Assembly: GCA_030650395.1 (NCBI GenBank)
Contig: JAUSDY010000028.1
Span: 1-64,000 of the forward strand
DNA from: Acidobacteriota bacterium
GTDB taxonomy: Bacteria > Acidobacteriota > Vicinamibacteria > Vicinamibacterales > UBA2999
Direction: 5' to 3'
Length of the DNA: 64,000 nt
Part shown: positions 8,788-15,480 of the stretch, one piece after another
Numbering within the stretch: position 1 is the first letter of the stretch
Layout of the letters: every line of letters begins with the position of its first letter
The notes under the pieces: model-generated
Databases searched by the model: none
The model's input: the letters and a program-made list of their open reading frames with translations, nothing else
Told to the model about the DNA's origin: nothing
Translations under genes and position numbers: made by a program

Positions 8788-9638
8788 TGGCTTCTCGGAG
8801 GCATCCGACCGGTCCTCCGCCATCGGCGGGTGTACTCGCCAAATACGTACAAGCCTACGCGCGCGAAGCTGGTCTCAGCGAAGGCCGCGTGCGCGGGTGG
8901 ATCTCATACATGGTCATGGCCGGCGCGCTCGAACGCGCCGCCGCAAGCGGGCAACCGCGGTTCACGGTGAAGGGAGGGATCGCCCTCGAACTTCGCCTAC
9001 GCAATCGCGCTCGCGCCACGAAAGATATCGACGTGGTGTTGCAGCACGCGGACGCCGATCTGGCGCGAACGCTCGAAGGCGCTTTGGGCGGTGAGGCGTA
9101 TCAAGGATTCACGTTTCGCCGTAAGGGTGAACCGCTCCTGCTGGACAACGGGGCCGTGAATCTGGAGCTCGCCGTCAGTTACTTAGGCGGCGCATGGACC
9201 ACCATCGCCGTTGATATCGCGCGCGCCGAACCGGGCGAGGCGGAGATCGAATGGTTGCCGGCCATTCCGCTCACAGACGCGTTCGGCATCACCGGGCCTG
9301 TCGATCTTCCGTGCCTGCCACTGCGCCTCCATATCGCGCAGAAGCTGCACGGCATGACCCTGCCGCCACGAGCAGGCAAGCGCAATGAACGGTTTCGCGA
9401 CCTCATTGACCTGCTGCTGATGGAAGAACTGGTGACGGACTACAGGGGACTTCGTGAGGCCTGCGAGGCGGTCTTTGCAAGCCGCGGCACGCACGTTTGG
9501 CCGCCGCCACTCGCGGTGCCGTCCTATTGGATCGAACCATTCGCTCGGCTGGCAGGGGACCTCGACCTACCGGTTGCTGATGCGGAAACTGGGATGACGC
9601 GTGTGCGGGCGTTCGTCGAGCGGATCGTCAACGCTTAG
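8784..9638 (+). CDS. abiEii: AbiEii/AbiGii-family nucleotidyltransferase toxin
   Basis: 284 residues. VKGGIALELRL and TKDIDVVL are the nucleotidyltransferase core (GG loop and Asp-x-Asp metal ligands), HIAQKLHGM supplies the conserved Lys helix, and RFRDLIDLLL the later conserved Asp. AbiEii-type toxins transfer nucleotides, for example to tRNA 3' ends in characterised members; the target here is unknown. Start is either GTG 8784 or ATG 8787; the latter overlaps the abiEi stop by one base (TGATG), implying coupled translation. It probably serves in phage defence or island maintenance. Confidence 0.9.
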   Translation: MMASRRHPTGPPPSAGVLAKYVQAYAREAGLSEGRVRGWISYMVMAGALERAAASGQPRFTVKGGIALELRLRNRARATKDIDVVLQHADADLARTLEGALGGEAYQGFTFRRKGEPLLLDNGAVNLELAVSYLGGAWTTIAVDIARAEPGEAEIEWLPAIPLTDAFGITGPVDLPCLPLRLHIAQKLHGMTLPPRAGKRNERFRDLIDLLLMEELVTDYRGLREACEAVFASRGTHVWPPPLAVPSYWIEPFARLAGDLDLPVADAETGMTRVRAFVERIVNA

Positions 9639-9667
9639 ACTCGGGCGCGGACCATCACCCAAGAATC

Positions 9668-10480
9668 ATGACTTTCGAATCCATCGCACCGAACGAGCGG
9701 CGCTATCTTCTCTATGCAATCGATGTCGACTTGGACCTCGATGCCCAGTTCTACGCGATCCAGAGCCTGCTCGCCGCAAACCACAACGCGGATCGTGAAC
9801 TGACGCGGCACATCGAATCGTTGGTCAATGAGGCCAAATCCGTGGCCGGCGAGCACGCGGACCTGGTTGTCGACGAATGGGTCGATTCCCTCTACCGCTC
9901 GACATATCAGGACGCCGCGCACAGCCTGGCTGCGGTCGGGATGTTGACTCCGTTCCTTGAGAGCGTCCTGGCCCAGTCATTCCACGCGCTGGGGCAGAAA
10001 CTCAGTGGTCGCGTCGCCATATCCCATCCGCGATTCAAGGATGGCGGAAAGCAACAGTGGGATTGTCGTCGGTACCGCGGCGAATCCGGCAAATGGTGGG
10101 ACGGCGTCGTTAAGGGAACGATGCAGTTGAGTGAGGCAATCGGGCTTACGCCACACTTGCCGGAGGCAACTGCGGCAACGCTCTCCGCACTCTTTGAATA
10201 CAGGAACCGAAACTTTCACCACGGACTGGAATGGCCGATGGATGAGCGCCTGGAATTCCTAGAGCTCGTCGAAGCTAGTGGATGGAAGGAATGGTTCGAA
10301 AAGTCCGAGAGCGACCACAAGCCCAAGATCATCTACATGTCGGAAGCGTTCACGGATCACTGCGTCAAGTTCAGCGGAGATCTGCTCGACGGACTCGGCG
10401 CGTTCGTCTGGGCAGCCTCGCAGGACGGACGAATCCAGATTGGGCCGTCCGAACCGCCGCCCTCTTGGATAACCGAGTAG
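9668..10480 (+). CDS. HEPN-like protein of unknown function, island cargo
   Basis: 270 mostly helical residues without a signal peptide. The segment YRNRNFHHG contains R179xxxxH184, the RX4-6H motif of HEPN ribonuclease domains, within a helix pair near the C-terminal third. I do not recognise a named family. HEPN proteins are frequent RNase effectors in toxin-antitoxin and abortive-infection systems. The gene starts 30 bp after abiEii and is followed 50 bp later by an HExxH gene on the same strand, so the two may act together. The HEPN call rests on one motif plus context. Confidence 0.55.
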   Translation: MTFESIAPNERRYLLYAIDVDLDLDAQFYAIQSLLAANHNADRELTRHIESLVNEAKSVAGEHADLVVDEWVDSLYRSTYQDAAHSLAAVGMLTPFLESVLAQSFHALGQKLSGRVAISHPRFKDGGKQQWDCRRYRGESGKWWDGVVKGTMQLSEAIGLTPHLPEATAATLSALFEYRNRNFHHGLEWPMDERLEFLELVEASGWKEWFEKSESDHKPKIIYMSEAFTDHCVKFSGDLLDGLGAFVWAASQDGRIQIGPSEPPPSWITE

Positions 10481-10529
10481 CATCGCGGACCAAGTTGCCC
10501 AGAATCTCTGCCGACCAGGGTCCGCACTG

Positions 10530-11327
10530 ATGCGCGTAGTATTGAACGTCCGAGCCGAGCGTTACAGAGAGACCGCCACGAATGCGTGGCGCACATTTGT
10601 TCGTTCGGTCGTGCTGCCTCCGATCGGGTGCTCGGCGCTAGTGATCGCAACGGACGAGCGCCGTTGCGATGGAACGCCTCAGAGGGCAATTGCGACCGCC
10701 GAGGCAGTGCGGCCGGGCCGCGTGCTGCCTGGATACGGACTGATCTGCCTCTCGGACGCGTTCTTTGAACTCGTCGAAGCACGTCAAACACTCGCGCTCC
10801 TGCATGAAGCGGTTCACCTGAGACTTTATGACGGCCGCCTCGCGGCGAACTACCAGATCATTCGGCAACTGAATCGCAGGATCGACCAAGCGACAGAATT
10901 CGAGCGAGATCGCGACGATCTGGCCATCGAGATGTTGGCCTTTGCACAGGAGGTCGGAGTCGACAAGTTTATCGCGGCGCTACCGGAGGGCACCTCTGGG
11001 CCGTATCTTGAGTTCCGCGCCCATTTCTATAGAAACCGCTACGACCAGGCGCGGTCTCCTTCGTTGGCGCTCTATCGGTTGTTCTATCGCCTTCTTCGGG
11101 CCGAACTTGGTTTGCGCGTGGCTCGAGATCCCGCGCAACGAGAGGAGCTTCAGCGACTTCAACGGCAGTACGACGCCGAGTTCGTGGCAGCTGCCGGGAA
11201 CGATCTCCCATGGTTCAGAACGCAACAGGAGAGACTCTTGAATGTGAGCGTTGATACGGAAGACCCTGACCCGGACGCCTACCGGGAGCTGTTTGACCGC
11301 ATCAGTGGTTTGCTGGGTCCTGGCTGA
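10530..11327 (+). CDS. Zincin-like HExxH protein of unknown function, island cargo
   Basis: 265 residues, probably cytosolic. LLHEAVHLRLY gives a clean HExxH (H92, E93, H96) in a helix; the third zinc ligand may be a Glu or Asp in the acidic helix around 125-140. The rest is charged and helical with a conserved-looking aromatic run (FRAHFYRNRY). It matches no family I can name. Placed last in the island, after the HEPN-like gene, it could be a protease partner that activates or degrades that protein. This is inference only. Confidence 0.55.
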   Translation: MRVVLNVRAERYRETATNAWRTFVRSVVLPPIGCSALVIATDERRCDGTPQRAIATAEAVRPGRVLPGYGLICLSDAFFELVEARQTLALLHEAVHLRLYDGRLAANYQIIRQLNRRIDQATEFERDRDDLAIEMLAFAQEVGVDKFIAALPEGTSGPYLEFRAHFYRNRYDQARSPSLALYRLFYRLLRAELGLRVARDPAQREELQRLQRQYDAEFVAAAGNDLPWFRTQQERLLNVSVDTEDPDPDAYRELFDRISGLLGPG

Positions 11328-11430
11328 TCGTCGATCGCTTTCACGGACCCGACGAGCAAGCGATCCTTGCGCCGGGATGTAGTCATCGGAGGATGCCGAT
11401 TCCGTGTACCTGATTTGTACCTGCACCCAG

Positions 11431-11483
11431 GTTTTTGAGTGATTTGAGTGATTGAGTGATTCGTTTTCCTTAGGAAAATCGAA
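11431..11483. repeat. Tandem GAGTGATT words and an 8-bp-arm hairpin
   Basis: GAGTGATT recurs three times (11437-11461), followed by an inverted repeat made of GTTTTCCT and AGGAAAAT-type arms around 11463-11480. It lies between the last island gene and the right att copy and could act as a transcription end point for the island. Confidence 0.5.
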
Positions 11484-11517
11484 AATCAGGCCTGTTTGAA
11501 AAGGTGTGTCAAGTTCG

Positions 11518-11537
11518 ACTCCCGCCGCCTCCACCAT
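11518..11537 (+). repeat. att-like site: tmRNA 3'-end copy, right
   Basis: Identical 20 bp to 7947-7966, here preceded by TTCG as in many tmRNA T-loops. Again no T-stem partner precedes it, so no functional tmRNA is encoded here. Confidence 0.7.
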
Positions 11538-11826
11538 CCTTCGCTTGCCTTTCAGGCGAGCTTCGTCTGGGTAAACCACTGATCTTCTGCCAAGCGAAGT
11601 CTGTCTCGCCGAGTCATCGCCGCCTCGGGAGTGGTCCGTTACTCACTTCGAGCAACGCGCCGTTCTTCCTGGAATGTGCATCGCGGCAACGTGGCGTCCG
11701 GAGAGTACAATTCGCTATCTCACTTGTGACCGCCCGACAATCGGACACCACGCCGATGCACGCCCCTTGCTCGAACCGCCAGGCCTCGCCCGGCGCGCCA
11801 GGCGCATCTCCGATGAGACGTACCAG

Positions 11827-13248
11827 ATGAGCCTCAGTCGCAGCGACCCGCGCATTCTCGTGGTAGTCGCGGCCGGCGAGTTCCGCGATGAGCTGGCCAC
11901 GCTGCTGGCCGATCTGGGACCGGTGTTCATCCCCTCCGAGCAGCCTGGTCTGCTCGACTTCCTGACGGAGACGCCGACCCTCCAAGTGGTGGTCATCGTC
12001 GAGTGCGGTGGAGAAACGATGGCGCTCGATCTGCTCAATGCCGCCAAGCGCCGCCGTGCGCAACTCGCGGTGTTCGTCCTGAGCGACAAGCCGACGATCG
12101 ACCACGCCACCGAGGCGATCCGCCGCGGGGCCGAGGATTTCGTACCCATTCCGCTGTCCGGGGATCTGCTGCGCAAGGAGATCGACCGCGCGCTCGAGAC
12201 CGCGGACCTGCGCGACAACATCGCGCACCTGCGCAGCCTCGTCTCGACGGCCTACGGCTTCGACCAGATCGTGAGCAACTCGCCGCGCATGCGGCCGGTG
12301 TTCGAGCGCGCGCTCGCTGCCTCGCGCAGCGACACGCCCGTGCTCATCATCGGCGAGACGGGAACAGGCAAGGAACTCCTGGCGCGAGCCATTCACGCCA
12401 ACAGCCGCCGGCGCGATCGGCCGTTCGTCCCCGTCAACTGCGCGGCGCTGCCGCGCGACCTGATCGAGAGTGAGTTGTTCGGCCACCGCCGTGGCGCCTT
12501 CTCAGGCGCGCACGCCGATCATCAGGGACTGTTTGTGACGGCACATCGCGGCACGATGCTGCTCGACGAAGTCGGCGAACTGCCGGCCGAGGCCCAGGCA
12601 AAATTTCTGCGCGTGCTGCAGGACGGCGAGGTCCGGCCGGTCGGAGGCCTCGACAGCCGGAGGATCGATGTCCGCGTGATCGCCGCCACGAACCGGAGCC
12701 TCGCCGACCTCCGAGCCGGCTCGCTGCGCCAGGACCTGTTCTTCCGCCTCTCCGTGCTCGTCATCGAGGTGCCGCCGCTGCGGGAACGCGTCGACGACAT
12801 TCTGCGGCTCGTCCATCACTTTCTGGCGCGCTACAGCGACCGCGACGCTCCGCGCCTGAGCGGCCTCACGCCCGACGCGCTCGACGTGCTGACACGGTAT
12901 TCGTACCCCGGCAATGTCCGCGAACTCGAAAACCTCGTGCACAGCCTTTGCACCACGCTGCCACCGGACCGCACCGAGATCCAGGCAGCAGATGTGCTGG
13001 GCTGCCTGCAACGTCAGGGCGCAAGTCCGCCGCCTGCCGCACCCGAGCCGCCCAAGGACCTCACGCTGAACCTGCGGGGGCTGGAAACCTGGGCGCTCAA
13101 GCTGGCCTTGGAGCGGACCGGGGGTAACAAGAGCCGGGCGGCGCAACTCTTGGGGATTTCCAGAGACAGCCTGTATCGAAAGCTGCATGAACTCGAACTG
13201 TCCGATATTACGACAGGTAACATAACTAGCCATAAAATAAAGAGTTAG
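11827..13248 (+). CDS. Sigma-54-dependent activator (NtrC family) with degenerate receiver
   Basis: 473 residues: receiver-like domain (about 1-125), AAA+ domain with Walker A GETGTGKE, sigma-54 contact loop GAFSGA (a Ser variant of GAFTGA) and DEVGELP Walker B, then a Fis-type HTH (GGNKSRAAQLLGISRDSLYRK) near the C-terminus. The receiver lacks the phosphorylatable Asp: the beta-3 end reads VVVIVECGG, with Glu near that place, so control may not be by phosphorylation. The frame is open upstream to 11674, but alignment of the receiver favours ATG 11827. It precedes a -24/-12 promoter and the electron-transfer operon, its likely target. Confidence 0.88.
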   Translation: MSLSRSDPRILVVVAAGEFRDELATLLADLGPVFIPSEQPGLLDFLTETPTLQVVVIVECGGETMALDLLNAAKRRRAQLAVFVLSDKPTIDHATEAIRRGAEDFVPIPLSGDLLRKEIDRALETADLRDNIAHLRSLVSTAYGFDQIVSNSPRMRPVFERALAASRSDTPVLIIGETGTGKELLARAIHANSRRRDRPFVPVNCAALPRDLIESELFGHRRGAFSGAHADHQGLFVTAHRGTMLLDEVGELPAEAQAKFLRVLQDGEVRPVGGLDSRRIDVRVIAATNRSLADLRAGSLRQDLFFRLSVLVIEVPPLRERVDDILRLVHHFLARYSDRDAPRLSGLTPDALDVLTRYSYPGNVRELENLVHSLCTTLPPDRTEIQAADVLGCLQRQGASPPPAAPEPPKDLTLNLRGLETWALKLALERTGGNKSRAAQLLGISRDSLYRKLHELELSDITTGNITSHKIKS

Positions 13249-13273
13249 CTTGTATGTGTCAGATATTATGACA
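13199..13273. promoter_or_regulatory. Two matching 17-bp sites: candidate activator binding sites
   Basis: TGTCCGATATTACGACA (13199-13215) and TGTCAGATATTATGACA (13257-13273) match at 15 of 17 positions and have TGTC/GACA palindromic ends. They lie about 120-180 bp upstream of the -12 box at 13388, the usual distance for enhancer sites of NtrC-type activators. The first lies inside the end of the activator gene itself. Confidence 0.65.
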
Positions 13274-13374
13274 GACAGAGTCTGGATTGGAGCGTGAGCC
13301 GAGGCGGGCCACGGCACGGCGTAACCCCTTGTCAATAAAGCTTGTATCGACGCACTTAGTCTGTTCCTCTCAAG

Positions 13375-13390
13375 TGGCGGCTGGCGTGCA
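13375..13390 (+). promoter_or_regulatory. Sigma-54 (-24/-12) promoter of the electron-transfer operon
   Basis: TGGCGGCTGGCGTGCA fits the TGGCACG-N4-TTGCA pattern with exact GG-N10-GC spacing (GG 13376-13377, GC 13388-13389). Transcription would start near 13401, before the GGGAGG ribosome site and ATG at 13441, which rules out the earlier in-frame ATG at 13399. Confidence 0.7.
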
Positions 13391-13440
13391 TTGATTCAGT
13401 GGGGCTCGTTGAAATGCCCCTCTGTATTCGGGAGGTACGC

Positions 13441-14862
13441 ATGGCCGCACTACATCAGCCGCTTCTCAGGCTCGGTCTTCTCGGACTCGTCGTTGGCACG
13501 CTCGTCGCCCTGCTGGTTCCCGCCACTTCGGCCGAGGCTATTCCCGCCTGGTCGAGGAAGTACCAGACGAGTTGCTCGACGTGCCACGCGGCCTTTCCAA
13601 AGCTGAACTACTTCGGCAAGGCGTTCCGCAACAACGGCTACCGGTTTCCAGGTGGTGAGGACGAGTCGGCCACAAAGGACCCGCCCGTCATCCTGGGTGC
13701 CGAAGGCTACAAGAAGCTCTTTCCCCGGGCGCTGTGGCCCTCGCACATTCCGGGCGGCGTGCCGCTTGCCGTTCGCGGAATCTCGCGATTCAGCACGTAC
13801 GAAGACGCGCGGACGACGACCTTCGAGTTTCCCCACGAGTTCGAGGTGCTCACGGGAGGGACGCTGGGAGAAACTTTCTCGTTCTTCGGCGAGATTGAGA
13901 TCGAGAACGAGGGCAACGAGAACGAACTGGGAATGGACCTCGTGCTGCAGTACGACCCGCGTCCCTGGCTGCACGTCCGCATGGGGTCGGTCAGTGTCCA
14001 TCCCTTCAACGACGGTCTTCGTCTGACCGCGGCGCACTACACCCCGTACGACACGCGGACGACACCCGGCTCGGTGACGCTGCGGGTGCCGAACCCGAAT
14101 GGGTCGACGCCGACCTTGTCCATCAGTTCCACCACCGCGGAAGACCGCTGGAGATTTCGCGAAGGACAGCCCGGCATCGAGGTGTGGGGGGGCCGAAACG
14201 GGCCGAAGGACAAGGGTGGGGTGACCTGGGGGGTCGGCATCGCCAACGGACAGGGCCTGATCGACGCCAACGATCGCAAGGACGTCTTTGCGCGGGTGGC
14301 CTACAAGTTCGGCGGCTACGGTGAGCTCGGCGGCGGCGAACTGTCTCAAGACCTCGAGTTCTGGCGGGACGACTCGTTGAAGGTGGGCGTCTTCACCTAC
14401 GTGGGCAAGTCCACGAACGTCTACGAAGGGAGGACGGTGGCGCTCAGCGGAACTCCGGGCGCGGGCATCGTCACCGTCTCGGCCGACAGCCAGATCGAGA
14501 ACGAGTTCAACATCGTCGGCATGGAGTTCGACTGGTGGTTCCGGGATCTCAACCTGTTCGGACTCGTCTTGCGCCAGCATGATGAGAATCCGCGCGGCAC
14601 GGGCGAGACGATCGACACGGACAGCTGGTTCGTGGAAGCCGATTACACCGTCTATCCCTGGCTCATCGGGATCCTCCAGTACGGCGCAAGTGCCCAGGAT
14701 TTCAGCGTGCGACCCGATCCCCAGACGCAGAAGTTTCTGGTTCCCGCCGTGGTCTTCATGGCGCGCGCCAATGTCAAGTTCACGCTCGAGGGCCAAGTCA
14801 GGCTCGACGATCCGGGCAAGGGGCACAACCGCTTCCTGGTCGGGATCGACTTCGGCTTCTAG
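13441..14862 (+). CDS. Cyc2-like outer-membrane porin-cytochrome fusion
   Basis: 473 residues. Sec signal peptide ending near AEA33. Immediately after it comes IPAWSRKYQTSCSTCHAAFP with one heme motif, CSTCH (45-49), then PKLNYFGKAFRNNGYR. The remaining about 400 residues alternate aromatic and polar residues as in beta-barrels and end in Phe (GIDFGF), the outer-membrane insertion signal. A single c-heme at the start of a barrel is the plan of Cyc2, the Fe(II)-oxidising fused cytochrome-porin, whose heme segment (Arg-x4-CxxCH...P, then FG..F...GY) is similar. The match is by pattern only; other porin-cytochromes are possible. Start chosen by the GGGAGG ribosome site and the sigma-54 promoter. 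Confidence 0.7.
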   Translation: MAALHQPLLRLGLLGLVVGTLVALLVPATSAEAIPAWSRKYQTSCSTCHAAFPKLNYFGKAFRNNGYRFPGGEDESATKDPPVILGAEGYKKLFPRALWPSHIPGGVPLAVRGISRFSTYEDARTTTFEFPHEFEVLTGGTLGETFSFFGEIEIENEGNENELGMDLVLQYDPRPWLHVRMGSVSVHPFNDGLRLTAAHYTPYDTRTTPGSVTLRVPNPNGSTPTLSISSTTAEDRWRFREGQPGIEVWGGRNGPKDKGGVTWGVGIANGQGLIDANDRKDVFARVAYKFGGYGELGGGELSQDLEFWRDDSLKVGVFTYVGKSTNVYEGRTVALSGTPGAGIVTVSADSQIENEFNIVGMEFDWWFRDLNLFGLVLRQHDENPRGTGETIDTDSWFVEADYTVYPWLIGILQYGASAQDFSVRPDPQTQKFLVPAVVFMARANVKFTLEGQVRLDDPGKGHNRFLVGIDFGF

Positions 14863-14871
14863 GAGGATGCG

Positions 14872-15465
14872 ATGCGAACGAACTGGCTGACTGGTGTGGC
14901 GCTGGCCGCGGCGACGCCGCTCTTGTTGACAGCGATGGCGCTCCAGACGGCTGGCGTGTCTGGCTCGGTCACGGCGAAAGGGCTTCGGACGAATGCCGGC
15001 ATCGTCGTCAGCCTGCAGGCGCCGGGGACGAACGTGACGCCGCCGGCCAAGCCGCCCGAGGTGGATCAGAAGGGTATGGTCTTCATACCGCACGTCATGG
15101 CCGTCGTGAGGGGCACGGCCGTGCGGTTTCTCAACAGCGATGCCGTGGCGCACAACGTATTCTCGCCGGAAGGCAAGTACAACCTGGGCACCTGGCCGCA
15201 GGGGGAAACCCGCGAGCACATGTTCGATAAGCCGGGGGTCTATACCCAGCTCTGTCGCGTGCACCCGGAGATGGAGTCCTTCGTCGTCGTCCTCGAGACG
15301 CCGTACTTCGCGGTCAGCGACCGGGAGGGTAAGTACGCGATCGCGGCTGTGCCGCCGGGGAAGTACACGCTCGTCGCCTGGAGCGAGAGACTCAAGAGCG
15401 TCAAGCAGGAGGTGGTGATCGAGTCCGGCAAGACCCTGACCGTCGATCTCGCCATGGCCCGATGA
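14872..15465 (+). CDS. Exported cupredoxin (plastocyanin-like) with C-terminal CarbopepD-like domain
   Basis: 197 residues. N-terminal signal peptide, then a cupredoxin fold. Copper ligands are visible: His in VAHNVFSP and the C-x2-H-x2-M cluster CRVHPEM, consistent with a type 1 copper site. The last about 60 residues (YFAVSDREGKYAIAAVPPGKYTLVAW) match the carboxypeptidase-regulatory-like beta-sandwich that often follows such cupredoxins. It starts 10 bp after the porin-cytochrome with GAGGATGCG upstream. A periplasmic electron carrier between the outer-membrane cytochrome and the inner-membrane complex is the natural reading, comparable in role to rusticyanin (inference). Confidence 0.85.
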   Translation: MRTNWLTGVALAAATPLLLTAMALQTAGVSGSVTAKGLRTNAGIVVSLQAPGTNVTPPAKPPEVDQKGMVFIPHVMAVVRGTAVRFLNSDAVAHNVFSPEGKYNLGTWPQGETREHMFDKPGVYTQLCRVHPEMESFVVVLETPYFAVSDREGKYAIAAVPPGKYTLVAWSERLKSVKQEVVIESGKTLTVDLAMAR

Positions 15466-15480
15466 GGCCGGAGGATTCTG

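Larger units (their letters stand above)
7947..11537. mobile_element. 3.6-kb island between tmRNA 3'-end repeats with AbiE and HEPN/HExxH cargo
   Basis: The segment is delimited by two identical 20-bp copies of a tmRNA 3' end, the usual target of tyrosine-recombinase islands. It contains abiEi, abiEii, a HEPN-like gene and a zincin-like gene, all forward and closely spaced. There is no integrase gene, so it is a defective or mobilised island, or one unit of a tandem array whose integrase and intact ssrA lie elsewhere. Boundaries are inferred from the repeats alone. Confidence 0.6.

Noticed and set aside
13327-13338. CCTTGTCAATAA as a true AbiEi binding site before the electron-transfer operon
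   Set aside because: Only one half-site without the inverted partner; kept as a remark, not as a regulatory call.
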